Assembly (NCBI GenBank): GCA_003094535.1
Contig: NATV01000113.1
Coordinates: forward strand, 23,492 to 87,491
Direction: 5' to 3'
Source of the DNA: a gamma proteobacterium symbiont of Ctena orbiculata
Lineage (GTDB): Bacteria; Pseudomonadota; Gammaproteobacteria; Chromatiales; Chromatiaceae
DNA length: 64,000 bases
Below, piece after piece: positions 55,697 to 64,000 of this stretch. Under the pieces are notes generated by a model that worked only from the letters and a program-made list of their open reading frames with translations, searched no databases and was not told where the DNA came from. A program made the position numbers and the translations under genes. Position 1 is the first letter of the stretch, and the number at the start of each line of letters is the position of its first letter.

Positions 55697-57073
55697 ATGT
55701 ACGAATCATTTTATGGATTGAATGAGACGCCATTTCGATTGTCTGTCGATGAGAGCATGTGCTTTAAGCACAACAGCTACGAAAATGTTTCCAGGTGCAT
55801 CTCTCAAGCACTGGATAGAGGCAGAGGCTTTGTGCTGTTAACCGGCGTATCGGGAACAGGAAAGACAACTGTATGCAGAGATATCATTTCTCAGATCGAT
55901 GGAGAGAAAGTAACAGCCGTTAGTCTATTGACTAGTCAGCTTCAGGCGGAGGAGTTACTCAGGAAGTTAGCCCTGGAGTTGGGTTTGGCGGCAGAGCGAT
56001 ATGACAGGGAGAAGCTGATAAGTTCCATTCAGCGATATCTAGTCGAGCAGTACCAAGCGGGAAGACGCACGATTGTTTTTTTCGACGAGGCCCAGAACCT
56101 GACAGTGAGCGGTCTTCAGGAATTGGAGGTGCTTGTCAATCTCAAAGATGGGGCGCACCCTCTGCTCCAGATTGTGCTTGTTGGTCATACCGATCTGCAA
56201 GACACCCTGTCAGGGCGGGGGATGGAGTCTATCAGGCAGCATCTAGTTGCCAGCTGCGAGATCGAAAACATGATCGCGGATCAGACCAGGGGGTATATCG
56301 TTCACAGATTGAGCCGGGCGGGTTGGCAAGATGATCCCTGCATCAGGGAATCGCTGTTTGCCTCGATACATGAGATCACGCAGGGTACACCACGACTCAT
56401 CAATATCCTGATGAGTCGTCTCTTACTGTTCGCCGCGACAAAAGAGAGGCATCAAGTCGATGAGCAGGATCTGATAACGGCTATCCAAGTGCTCGCCGAA
56501 GAGGATCGGCTCTCATTGATCGAGGATAAACTACCTGCCTTCCTCGAACAGGAATCCATGTCCAGTGGTTTGACCATAGCGACGGATCAAGCCTCGGGGG
56601 CGAAGGATTTGAATGATGATTTTGAGGATTTGAATCTCCTGCTTGAAGATTTGGACCTGTCAGACACGGACTGGCTGGGATGGGAAGAGGGTGAGTCCTC
56701 TCCTGCTATTGCCAGAACCGATAGCGGGGTTACACAATCTGTCCGTGAAGGTACATCAGCGAACTTCAAGCAACTCGGCAACCACGGGTACAAGGATTCC
56801 AAGGGTATCGACAGTGAACACCAGTGGGGCGGCGTCTGGTGGATGTCCGACAACCTTCATAGCGAGGTATTGTCCGGTTCAACGGTTACAAAAGCGCCGC
56901 CCTCTGTAAAAGCTGAGATCTGCCATGAGATGGTAACTGACGTGGATCCAGTACGAATCAAGGCAGTGGATGAGAGTTTAGGCATAAACGGCTTAAGGTG
57001 GTCGATACTCGCCCTGTCATTCATTGCCAGTATCGGTCTGCTGATTGCGCTCTTTGTGAAATATATAGCGTGA
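55697..57073 (+). CDS. ExeA/TniB-like AAA ATPase with C-terminal membrane anchor
   Basis: A 458-aa protein. The N-terminal 270 residues match the secretion-ATPase group found near PEP-CTERM and type II secretion genes: 'MYESFYGLNETPFRLSVDE' at the start, Walker A 'GVSGTGKTT' (about 52-60), and Walker B 'IVFFDEAQNL' (about 125-134). A long acidic, poorly ordered segment follows (280-410). One transmembrane helix lies at the very C-terminus (SILALSFIASIGLLIALFVKYI), so the ATPase faces the cytoplasm on the inner membrane. ATG 55697 is preferred over GTG 55688, since the family starts with this Met. Confidence 0.8.
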   Translation: MYESFYGLNETPFRLSVDESMCFKHNSYENVSRCISQALDRGRGFVLLTGVSGTGKTTVCRDIISQIDGEKVTAVSLLTSQLQAEELLRKLALELGLAAERYDREKLISSIQRYLVEQYQAGRRTIVFFDEAQNLTVSGLQELEVLVNLKDGAHPLLQIVLVGHTDLQDTLSGRGMESIRQHLVASCEIENMIADQTRGYIVHRLSRAGWQDDPCIRESLFASIHEITQGTPRLINILMSRLLLFAATKERHQVDEQDLITAIQVLAEEDRLSLIEDKLPAFLEQESMSSGLTIATDQASGAKDLNDDFEDLNLLLEDLDLSDTDWLGWEEGESSPAIARTDSGVTQSVREGTSANFKQLGNHGYKDSKGIDSEHQWGGVWWMSDNLHSEVLSGSTVTKAPPSVKAEICHEMVTDVDPVRIKAVDESLGINGLRWSILALSFIASIGLLIALFVKYIA

Positions 57074-57480
57074 GATTGTTCCAAAGGCATTTTAGCAATG
57101 CGTATTGAAGGTTTGCATAGAAACCACATTCGAGCTGACTTTTTATAATCAATGTTTATTTGTTAGTTACCAAACTCAAAAAAATAGAAAATGATAAATC
57201 TCATCTTGTCGCTACGGGTTTTCGGTGAGCATTTCAGGCCATCAAACGTTGTTCCTGGAGTGATAATTTGCTAACTGTTTGCCTGCAGTAGGTTTTGCAA
57301 GTAGAACTTTTTTAATTGAACATTTATATTTTTTTTTGATTCGATTTGTCAGATAAATGTGAAATCTTTTTGAAGTGTGTGGACTGTAGGATTTTTATTA
57401 TTTACCTGTAACGAAGCCACTGTTAACGTCTACACTGCAAAACATGGAATGTTGTATTTATGGAACATGAGGAACGAATC
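57074..57480. other. AT-rich leader of the PEP-CTERM gene
   Basis: About 400 bases with no gene. It is strongly AT-rich, with long T-runs near 57310-57345. A dyad-like pair CTGTAACG/GTTAACG is seen near 57412-57430. I found no -24/-12 sequence of correct spacing. Confidence 0.4.
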
Positions 57481-57951
57481 ATGAAAAGGCTATATCTGAT
57501 TTCAATCGCATTGGTGTCACTTGTCGTTACAGGTGGGGCAGCCGCTGGTACGGTCATTGATGCGGGTACGTTTGAGAAACCCGGAGACACGTACTCCACA
57601 TCTCCCTATTCAGGGCTGTTCACTGATGTAATTACTTTTGATACGACCGGGATACCTCTGATGTTTACAGGTTTCCATACCGGAATGGCCGGAGACGAAA
57701 TGTTGCTGACGAATACGGCAGATGGATCGCAATACAATCTGGCCCCTCTTTTTTCCGAGCGGCTGAGTCTCAGCGCAGGCAGCTATATCTTTACGCTTTC
57801 CGGTTTTGCGCTGAACGCACTTAATGACAAGATCTATTCCGATTATGGATTCAAGATCACCGCGTCACCGGTACCCCTTCCTGCAGCGATATGGCTGTTT
57901 GGTTCGGCATTAATTGGTTTCATTGCTTTCAGCAGAAGACGGAAGATTTGA
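57481..57951 (+). CDS. PEP-CTERM sorted secreted protein
   Basis: A 156-aa exported protein. A signal peptide (LYLISIALVSLVVTGGAAAG) is followed by a small beta-sandwich (about 25-130) and the tripartite sorting tail: VPLPAA, a hydrophobic segment (IWLFGSALIGFIAF) and a basic end (SRRRKI). An exosortase removes such tails, usually before surface display with extracellular polysaccharide. The exosortase is not in this window. GAGGA lies 7 bases before ATG 57481, which fixes the start. Confidence 0.88.
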   Translation: MKRLYLISIALVSLVVTGGAAAGTVIDAGTFEKPGDTYSTSPYSGLFTDVITFDTTGIPLMFTGFHTGMAGDEMLLTNTADGSQYNLAPLFSERLSLSAGSYIFTLSGFALNALNDKIYSDYGFKITASPVPLPAAIWLFGSALIGFIAFSRRRKI

Positions 57952-57987
57952 TACCGCTCTGCCCAGCGGGGTGTTAACTGGAACCGG

Positions 57988-58020
57988 GTCCGTGAGGCAT
58001 GACGCCTTCACGGACTTTCT
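57988..58020 (+). terminator. Terminator after the PEP-CTERM gene
   Basis: GTCCGTGA-GGC and GCC-T-TCACGGAC form a stem of 11 pairs with one bulge, followed by TTTCTT. It lies between convergent genes and may serve both. Confidence 0.7.
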
Positions 58021-58095
58021 TATCTCTAGCGTATGCTGGCCTGCGGATCGTTTTTAAACGATCGCTTTTCATCGACGCCTGTCGAAGTATGGTGC

Positions 58096-59307
58096 CTAGA
58101 TCTCTCTCAATCCTTCCGACGGCTCTATTCTCGCGGCCCGGTACCCCGCAAGTGATGCAGCGAGTATGGCGGATCCAAGGGTCAATATCAGGGCGACGAG
58201 AAAATGGTCGGGCAACAACCGGCAGATCGTTTCACTGACTTCGGTCTGGGTGGCGAATAAGCCGTTGATGGTATAGCTTACACCCAGATAGATAAGCGAT
58301 GCGGTAAGCCAACCGAGAATAGCGGTAAAGGCCGACTGTAACACAGGAAACCAGATAATCTCACCGGTGCGAAAGCCGACTAGGCGAAGTACACTCAACT
58401 CCTTACGCTTGCGATCTACATTGGCCCAAAGACTGGCACCCAGTGAGAAAGAGAAGCCAACAAGGCCAATCAGTGCAATCAACCAGAAGACAAGGCTCAG
58501 ATTTCGATCCATGCTGCGTACAATATCGATGTCCGCGGCTCGTGTGTTCACCTCTATGCCCAGTTTGCCCATGGCATCGCTTATTGGCGCGACATCATTA
58601 ATTGAACGCGTATAGAGTCGGAAACTGGGATAGGTGCGATTGCCGGTCTCCGCATTTGTGCCGCTCCAGCCCAGCACTGGTACCGCGCGGCCGTCGCGGA
58701 AGTCCTCCGCTGCTTCCAGCAGGCTCAGATCGGTAAAGGCGCCGTCACGCGTAAAACTCGCATGTCGCGCGATATCTGCGACCTGAAGGGTAAGATGTAC
58801 CCGCTCACTTCGGCCCTTATAGCGACGGGATAGGCTGCCGTTGATCTCATCGCCCGGTTTAACGTTTAATTTTTGCGCCGCTTTCTCTGATAGCACGATC
58901 TGTTGGTGGTTCTGGGGGGCCACTCTCGTCTTGAGGAGCGGATCCCCTGGGCCGGTTGGAATCATCTCAACAGAGATGATGCGATTAGCAGATTCACTCT
59001 TGAGGTCGATGGTGGCGGCGATGGCCCTGGTACGCGGGATGATGAAATCGATCTCTTCCCGCTCTCGCAGCTGTTCAATCCAGGCGCTGTCATAACGGCC
59101 GCTGCCAATCGGACGAACCTCCCGGTTTCGTGGATCCTCGATTAACGTGCTAAGCATGCTGCCGACAATACCGAACTTGAGCCCGTACAGAATCAACATT
59201 GGTCCAAGCACTGCAGCCAGGGCGATGACAAAGAAGCTCGACATCTGCCACTCGTTGCGGTAGTCGCGACTGGCCAGCCAGACAATATCCTTGAATCGAT
59301 GGTGCAT
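58096..59307 (-). CDS. ABC transporter permease, FtsX/MacB type
   Basis: A 403-aa permease with one N-terminal membrane segment (about 22-42), a large periplasmic domain (about 50-260) and three C-terminal segments (VFWLIALIGLVGFSFSLG, then VLQSAFTAILGWLTASLIYLG, then FLVALILTLGSAILAASLAG), closing with 'YRAARIEPSEGLREI'. This plan fits MacB/LolC-like mechanotransmission permeases. The start overlaps the ATPase stop by one base. Acts with the ATPase and likely with the vWA protein encoded upstream. Confidence 0.85.
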   Translation of the reverse strand: MHHRFKDIVWLASRDYRNEWQMSSFFVIALAAVLGPMLILYGLKFGIVGSMLSTLIEDPRNREVRPIGSGRYDSAWIEQLREREEIDFIIPRTRAIAATIDLKSESANRIISVEMIPTGPGDPLLKTRVAPQNHQQIVLSEKAAQKLNVKPGDEINGSLSRRYKGRSERVHLTLQVADIARHASFTRDGAFTDLSLLEAAEDFRDGRAVPVLGWSGTNAETGNRTYPSFRLYTRSINDVAPISDAMGKLGIEVNTRAADIDIVRSMDRNLSLVFWLIALIGLVGFSFSLGASLWANVDRKRKELSVLRLVGFRTGEIIWFPVLQSAFTAILGWLTASLIYLGVSYTINGLFATQTEVSETICRLLPDHFLVALILTLGSAILAASLAGYRAARIEPSEGLREI

Positions 59308-60092
59308 CAGCCGCTCACTACGGTTTCAGTCAACGAACCGTCCGCCTCTCTGTGGGTATGGTGTTCCAGGTGGCGCAGCCCCAACCTGTTGATATGTCGC
59401 CAAGCATGACTGGCGAGGATGACAGTGATGTGTAGTTCATCGACTAATTCAATGAACAGCGACATGATGCGTTCCGCCGCAATGGGATCGAGGGAAGCCG
59501 TGGGCTCGTCGGCAATCACGATCGCCGGGCGGTGGGCGAGGGCGCGGCCTATGGCAACCCGTTGGCGTTCTCCCACGGAAAGCATATGGGGCAGTTTGTC
59601 CAGATGCCTGCGTATACCCAGGTCGTTCGCCAACTCATCGACCAGCCCGTCATCCTGCATGTCGAGCAGACGGCGGGATAGGTTGATATTCTCCCGCACC
59701 GTCAAATAGGGGAGAAGCCCACCTGTTTGCATGACATAACCGATTCGCAGGCGACGTAGATCGCCCAGTTGGTTGAGATGCCGCCTTTGCCAAAGCGCTG
59801 AAATATCGACCGGATCGGCGCCAGGCTCGGGCCTGAAGCGAAATGAGCCGATTTCGCTCGGTTTCAACGTCATCGAGAGCATATCCAATAGTGTGCTTTT
59901 GCCGCAGCCGCTCTCACCGATGAGTGCGATCTTCTCACCCAGTGCGATCTGCAGGCTGGGCACACGGAGGCGAAACGCACTCCCTTCGGCCTCTCGGGTC
60001 TTCACCACATCGCGTAAATGGTAGATCAATACCTTTTCGCCGCTCGGGTTAACACCGGGAGCGGTACCGGGATGGGTAACAGTCGTCATCAT
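59307..60092 (-). CDS. ABC transporter ATP-binding protein, LolD/MacB type
   Basis: A 261-aa nucleotide-binding subunit with Walker A GESGCGKST (about 58-66), signature 'LSVGERQRVAIGRALAHRP', Walker B 'IVIADEPTASLDP', and an H-loop 'VILASHAW'. A second possible start is one codon downstream (ATG-ATG). It pairs with the FtsX-type permease in the same operon. Confidence 0.9.
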   Translation of the reverse strand: MMTTVTHPGTAPGVNPSGEKVLIYHLRDVVKTREAEGSAFRLRVPSLQIALGEKIALIGESGCGKSTLLDMLSMTLKPSEIGSFRFRPEPGADPVDISALWQRRHLNQLGDLRRLRIGYVMQTGGLLPYLTVRENINLSRRLLDMQDDGLVDELANDLGIRRHLDKLPHMLSVGERQRVAIGRALAHRPAIVIADEPTASLDPIAAERIMSLFIELVDELHITVILASHAWRHINRLGLRHLEHHTHREADGSLTETVVSG

Positions 60093-60103
60093 AGAGAGGC
60101 TTG

Positions 60104-62119
60104 CTAGGGCAACATTTCCAGAGCAATGGGAAAGACGGAATCACCGGAGATCGGGCCGCCATCCAGCGAGACCCAGAGGTCGGTGTGGTCATGCAATACC
60201 TGGTAGTAGTTTATCTTCTCTTCCAGACGGTTGATGAACCTGATCTGATCCCTGGCCGGCCAGTCCTGCCAATTGTCCAGTGAGAGATTCATCACTTCAC
60301 CGGTATAGGGCAGGTCCTCAATGTATTCGCGCATGAAGCCCATATCCGCCAGGTTGCCTTCTCTCGCGCCCGTTACCCGGGTCGTTGTCCCGAGCTGCTC
60401 CGGATCACGTGCGATGGTTGCGGCAAGACTCTTCAGGTCGTTGAGAAAAGTACGGGGGGACAGCAATCCCTCTTCGGCGGTTATCAGTACCTCGCGCATG
60501 ATGTTGTGCAGGTCGCTGAGCTGATCGCGGGTCAGGAGAACACGTACATCGAGGGTTTGCCTTTGCGGGTTGTTGATGTCCCGGTCGACCAGCCAGGCGT
60601 TGAAGACGCTGGGCATCTGCTGTTTATCCTTTTGCTGCAGGTAACGCATGCGCAGGGCGTAACCCAGTTTGGCGACCTTCGCCTGGAACTGGGCCAATTG
60701 ATCGCCCCCCTCGTTTTCTGCTGTCTGCTTCTCCCTGGCCTCGCGTTCCAAGGCCATGTTCTTTCCCGCAGCTGCCAGGGCGGCCAGCTTGACCTGTTCA
60801 GTGATCTGCTTCGCCAGGGCATCCAGGACCCTTCCGAATCGCTCGACGTCTCCTGTTTCGACGCCAAAATAGAAACTGCCGATACCCGGGTAGTAGGAGA
60901 GGTCCCGGTATGTCTCTTCCGCCTTGGTGTGATCCGCCATGATGCTCGGTGTCAGCAGATGCAGCACCGAGAGTGCTATCCCCTTATCCTGGGCCAGCTG
61001 TCTCAGGGAAGCACTCGACATCCCTGTGCCGGAGAGTGGATCGCCCGCCTCCCTTGGGCCGGCATCCGTGATCAGCACGACATAGCGCGCATCCTGTCCC
61101 TCCCAGTCAATGCCCGCTATGGCCTCATTGACCCCGGCATAGCTGTCTTCATAGAAATCGCGACTCGAAACGGTGGCGGCCTTGAGTGATGAGACTTGGT
61201 TGAAAAAACCTTCCGCATCCTGCCCCTGAAGCAGATTGACATAGGTTTGAGTCAAATAACCCAGCCCGGGAACGACCTGTGGATTGTCACGAAATGCGAT
61301 CAGGCCAAAGCTGACGTCTCCCGTCAGATCCTCTTTGGTTATGGTGTCATAAATCTTGCGAACCGCTTCCCGTGTACGGTCGATATAGGGGTCCATGGAG
61401 AGGGTGGAGTCGATGACGAAGACCACGGCGGAGCGGAAGGGCTTGATTTCAGGATTGGTTTTTTTCGCCTCCTTGCTGCTGGCCTTCACCTTCTCCGTAT
61501 CCACGGCAGGCAGGAGAGGGACACTGGATACCTGCAGAATACGTGCCTGCTCATTTCCGAGATAGATGTCTTCATGGTCGCGTATGGGTACCAGATAGAA
61601 ATCCTTCAATATATCGATATGGGTTCTGGGCTGAATCGCGATCACGGGAGAGTCGGTATCAAGCTCACCCGATTCAGCAGCTGTATAGAGTCTCCGGTAG
61701 GCCTCTTGATCGTTACCGTCGATCAGGGCCTTCAGATGAGCCTTTTCGTTGAAGAGCAGCACCCGATCGTTTTCCAGGGGATCCCGAAATGCCACGGTCA
61801 ATCCCTGGTTCCAGGGAATGGTATCGGTTTCGGGCATCCAGCCGGATAGTTCACCATGCCGGTTTTGCCCGAGGTGCAGCCAAGTGGAGCCGTTTTCCGA
61901 TTTGCGGTTATAGACATAGAAGACGCTGAAAGGAGTGGCTGGATCGCCTTTAGCTTTTTGTATTTCCTTATAAAAATGCGCACCTGGTTTACTTAGGACA
62001 CGCTGGTAGAGTGCCTGTTTGCCCTCCATGAGAAGCGGATGCTGTTGCGCGGCCCCCAGAATCTGGGCGGGGAGAAGCAATATAGCCAGGGAGACCAGAA
62101 TCGATTTGATAGAGACCAT
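60104..62119 (-). CDS. Periplasmic von Willebrand factor A domain protein, PpkA-vWA-like
   Basis: A 671-aa protein with a signal peptide (ILVSLAILLLPAQILGAA). Residues 25-215 are an uncharacterised beta-rich region. The vWA domain at about 230-420 has an adhesion-site DSTLSM (residues near 239) within 'SAVVFVIDSTLSMDPYIDR', which resembles the vWA part of PpkA-type kinases of type VI secretion, although no kinase domain is present. The C-terminal 220 residues are helical. It is encoded between a Sel1-like membrane protein and an ABC pair, so it may be the periplasmic partner of that transporter. Confidence 0.75.
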   Translation of the reverse strand: MVSIKSILVSLAILLLPAQILGAAQQHPLLMEGKQALYQRVLSKPGAHFYKEIQKAKGDPATPFSVFYVYNRKSENGSTWLHLGQNRHGELSGWMPETDTIPWNQGLTVAFRDPLENDRVLLFNEKAHLKALIDGNDQEAYRRLYTAAESGELDTDSPVIAIQPRTHIDILKDFYLVPIRDHEDIYLGNEQARILQVSSVPLLPAVDTEKVKASSKEAKKTNPEIKPFRSAVVFVIDSTLSMDPYIDRTREAVRKIYDTITKEDLTGDVSFGLIAFRDNPQVVPGLGYLTQTYVNLLQGQDAEGFFNQVSSLKAATVSSRDFYEDSYAGVNEAIAGIDWEGQDARYVVLITDAGPREAGDPLSGTGMSSASLRQLAQDKGIALSVLHLLTPSIMADHTKAEETYRDLSYYPGIGSFYFGVETGDVERFGRVLDALAKQITEQVKLAALAAAGKNMALEREAREKQTAENEGGDQLAQFQAKVAKLGYALRMRYLQQKDKQQMPSVFNAWLVDRDINNPQRQTLDVRVLLTRDQLSDLHNIMREVLITAEEGLLSPRTFLNDLKSLAATIARDPEQLGTTTRVTGAREGNLADMGFMREYIEDLPYTGEVMNLSLDNWQDWPARDQIRFINRLEEKINYYQVLHDHTDLWVSLDGGPISGDSVFPIALEMLP

Positions 62120-62142
62120 CTGTAGTTATCCTTGATTGAGAG

Positions 62143-62892
62143 CTATTGCCAGTTCAATAACAGCCGTTGAGCCGCATAATCCCCTTTTTTTGCTCGCTCT
62201 TCTGTGCTCTTTCTCAAAACTCGAAGCCGTTCATCGGCCTCGGCCACACCCTTGTCGGCTGCAGCCGAATACCACTTATGTGCTTGATAGGCATCGGGGT
62301 TTTCCAGCAAGGGATTGTCTTCCGAAAAGTGGTTGGGGTCGTGCATACTGGCGAGGGTATAGGCTGCCATACCGTCACCTTCGCGGGCGGCATAAAAGAG
62401 CAACAGATAGGCGTCTGTCGGCCTGCCATTATCCTGATAGCGGGTGGCCTGATCGAGAATCTGTTCGGTAGTTAAGCTGGCCTCTCCTGAACGCAGCCGT
62501 GATATCAGGTCACGAGCGGATCCGCCGTCATTGAGATTCTTCTCCCCGGAACCGGCTGCGGTCGGGCTGGTTGCCAGCGCCAGAGACTGCTCTTCGACGG
62601 CAGCCGCATCGGCAGTCGTGTCGTTCTGCTTCTCGGCGGGGATTGTCTGGGTTGCGTCAGGGGGCGTCTGCTTGGCAGAGTCGATTTGGGCACGAATAAT
62701 GGGATCGATCTGACTCTCCTCCAGGGGAGGTGCCAGGTCAATCTCCTCATCCGGAGCAAACAGGTAGTAGATACCCACGAGGATCAGTGCCGCGATGGCG
62801 ATCTCCAATGTCACACGTAGCCGGTCGGAGGTTGTGGTTTTTACCTCCTCCTCGGCATAGTCATCGGGAAGTTTGGAATCCGAATTAGTCAT
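62143..62892 (-). CDS. Membrane-anchored Sel1-like repeat protein
   Basis: A 249-aa protein with one transmembrane segment near the N-terminus (IAIAALILVGIYYLFAP), a negatively charged linker, and a C-terminal helical repeat region that includes a Sel1-like unit ('AYQAHKWYSAAADKGVAEADERL'). It starts the operon with the vWA and ABC genes. Such proteins often scaffold envelope complexes. The Fur-like box lies about 135 bases upstream. Confidence 0.7.
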   Translation of the reverse strand: MTNSDSKLPDDYAEEEVKTTTSDRLRVTLEIAIAALILVGIYYLFAPDEEIDLAPPLEESQIDPIIRAQIDSAKQTPPDATQTIPAEKQNDTTADAAAVEEQSLALATSPTAAGSGEKNLNDGGSARDLISRLRSGEASLTTEQILDQATRYQDNGRPTDAYLLLFYAAREGDGMAAYTLASMHDPNHFSEDNPLLENPDAYQAHKWYSAAADKGVAEADERLRVLRKSTEERAKKGDYAAQRLLLNWQ

Positions 62893-63206
62893 ACACGCTT
62901 TTTATTTATCTGAAAGCCGGTCGGCCTGGACACCGCCACAATCCACTCAATAATTCATAAACAGAACCTTAACATTTCAACAGAACAGCCAGCTAAAATC
63001 TATATTTTGGATTGACCGGATATACGATAACGATAATCATTATTATTAACAATGCCACCATACCCGGAGATCCCTAGTCACGAGCTTGAAGCGGCTCGGC
63101 GGTATTATTTACGTCTGATTCCGACGCAGGTCAGATCCACATGCAAGAAAACATCGGTGCGAGCCGCTTGTTGCAATCGGGCTCTGAGCAGTGGACTGTT
63201 AGCAAG
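62893..63206. other. Divergent spacer with Fur-like box
   Basis: No gene is supported here. It contains the Fur-like box at 63026-63044 and a 10-bp inverted repeat (AAGCGGCTCG 63089-63098 with CGAGCCGCTT 63160-63169). Confidence 0.5.
63026..63044. promoter_or_regulatory. Near-consensus Fur box
   Basis: GATAACGATAATCATTATT matches the 19-bp consensus GATAATGATAATCATTATC at 17 positions. It lies upstream of the minus-strand Sel1/vWA/ABC operon and could also control an untranslated plus-strand transcript. Confidence 0.65.
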
Positions 63207-63524
63207 CTATCTGGGGGATTTTCTAAACTGCAAGGGATGGGATCTTGGGCTTTCCCCGTCGCGCATGTTCTTGGTTTTATCGCGTATCTTTATATTATCA
63301 GTAATTCGCAGTATACCGTCGATGCCTAGGACTCCAAGCTTGTTGCTGTTTTTGTGCAACATAATCGTCGTCGTTTCGAATAATGAGGGGCGTCTGATGC
63401 AGACGATCCTCCAGCCAAACTTTCTCAGTACTGCCAGTCCGTTGACCTGTTCCCGGTTGAGATAGTACTTGGGCTCGGTGGGAATAGGCCCCATGCCTAT
63501 TCTCTGTTCACTGTACTCTTTCAT
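63207..63524 (-). CDS. Small conserved protein, tandem paralogue B
   Basis: A 105-aa protein of unknown function that aligns with its upstream neighbour along about 85 residues. Shared elements are 'IGMGPIPTEPKYYLNREQ', 'LRKFGWRIVCIRRPSL' and 'LGVLGIDGILRITDNIKIR'. The last 20 residues extend beyond the paralogue. It is 14 bases downstream of it and probably in the same transcript. Confidence 0.65.
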   Translation of the reverse strand: MKEYSEQRIGMGPIPTEPKYYLNREQVNGLAVLRKFGWRIVCIRRPSLFETTTIMLHKNSNKLGVLGIDGILRITDNIKIRDKTKNMRDGESPRSHPLQFRKSPR

Positions 63525-63538
63525 CTTGACATTCCGTA

Positions 63539-63805
63539 TCAGGATAGTGCGGCAGAGGCTTTGCGCAGGCTCCTGATTTTCAAGTCGTCACCAAGTTTCA
63601 AGATTCCGTCTTCGGTCAAGACGCCCATCGTTTGGTCATGGGAATTCCATAGAAGCGTGGTGATCTCGGCAAAGGTCGGCCGTCTGATACAGAACAGCTG
63701 CCATCCGAACTGGTTGAGAATCGAAAGCCCGCGGTTTTGCTGATCAGTGAGATAGAATCCTGGTATGCGGGGTATGGGTGTATTGCCGATCCTTCTTTCT
63801 ACCAT
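63539..63805 (-). CDS. Small conserved protein, tandem paralogue A
   Basis: An 88-aa protein of unknown function with the same plan as its neighbour ('NTPIPRIPGFYLTDQQ', 'LNQFGWQLFCIRRPTF', 'MGVLTEDGILKLGDDLKIR'). Alternating hydrophobic residues suggest a small beta-sheet. GGAGAAAT lies 4-11 bases before ATG 63805. Confidence 0.7.
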   Translation of the reverse strand: MVERRIGNTPIPRIPGFYLTDQQNRGLSILNQFGWQLFCIRRPTFAEITTLLWNSHDQTMGVLTEDGILKLGDDLKIRSLRKASAALS

Positions 63806-63954
63806 GACGATTTCTCCAATTTGTCTTACCGCCCGGAAAATTGTTACCTATCCTGTTTGCTGAATAAACATATAAAAGATAATTCTATTCAGGCTTAAAA
63901 GTAATCCCCGGACCACAGATTTTACATCTATTTATAAATTTTGGGGAGAAGAAA

Positions 63955-64000
63955 ATGAATCGGTCATTTTTCCCCAGGATGGAGCTTGACATCCAGTGGG
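63955..64000 (+). CDS. Start of a coding sequence running off the window
   Basis: ATG 63955 follows GGGGAGAA (63943-63950) with suitable spacing. The frame is open to the end of the window (15 codons, MNRSFFPRMELD...). Too short to name. Confidence 0.4.
   Translation, partial: MNRSFFPRMELDIQW

Noticed and set aside
57251..57275. A TGGAGTGATAATTTGCT sequence as a possible sigma-54 promoter for the PEP-CTERM gene
   Set aside because: The GG-GC gap is 11 bases and the -24 box is off consensus.
63052..63465. A 137-codon plus-strand frame just after the Fur box
   Set aside because: It has no ribosome binding site and runs antisense through one of the paralogous small genes. A non-coding transcript remains possible.

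Overview
The window is 64 kb of a free-living or symbiotic gammaproteobacterium. The supports are an rpsU-yqeY-dnaG-rpoD macromolecular-synthesis cluster, the efp/epmA/epmB beta-lysylation set, an LdtD/YcbK-like pair, Tat and lipoprotein signals of proteobacterial type, and a PEP-CTERM protein with the VPLPAA-type tail common in environmental gamma- and betaproteobacteria. Gene content (GnnA/GnnB/LpxA lipid A genes, ArsM, rhodanese, exosortase substrate) suggests a sulfur-oxidising Chromatiales-like lineage. That placement is inference. No gene here fixes the species.

Bases 1-32,346 hold an apparently complete extracellular contractile injection system (eCIS, related to Afp/PVC/MAC particles). 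A sigma-54 activator comes first. After it lie two identical-spacing inverted repeats and a good -24/-12 promoter, then about twenty collinear and mostly overlapping genes: a small winged-helix-like protein, a DUF4255 terminator/cap protein and its companion, two sheaths and two tubes, an Afp7-like inner baseplate protein, a DUF5908-like small protein, a hub (gpD-like) and a separate spike (gpV-like), an uncharacterised 833-aa protein ending in a hydrophobic hairpin, gp25-like and gpJ-like wedges, an unannotated 48-aa micropeptide, a gpI-like wedge, two related large proteins of unknown role, a tape-measure protein and an AAA+ ATPase. Behind them come an alanine-rich helical protein and two DUF4157 proteins that share their N-terminus but differ at the C-terminus, the pattern expected of eCIS cargo.

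Bases 32,347-37,920 are a patchwork. Two tRNA-like remnants flank a GnnA-like oxidoreductase, a GnnB-like aminotransferase and a convergent LpxA. I read these as a route to lipid A carrying an amide-linked acyl chain at position 3. A small CPXCG protein, a DgcZ-like zinc-sensing diguanylate cyclase and an intact tRNA-Ile(CAU) follow.

Bases 37,993-53,798 are mostly housekeeping: rpoD, dnaG, yqeY and rpsU, then divergent tsaD, epmB, efp, epmA, the L,D-transpeptidase/YcbK pair, an arsR-like/arsM pair, and a tight operon of a PLP aminotransferase, a rhodanese, a cysteine-less SCO-like protein and phosphatidylserine decarboxylase. Bases 54,237-64,000 are accessory and cell-envelope genes: an Ig-fold lipoprotein, an ExeA-like ATPase, a PEP-CTERM protein, a Sel1-like/vWA/ABC operon preceded by a near-consensus Fur box, and a tandem pair of small paralogous proteins of unknown function.
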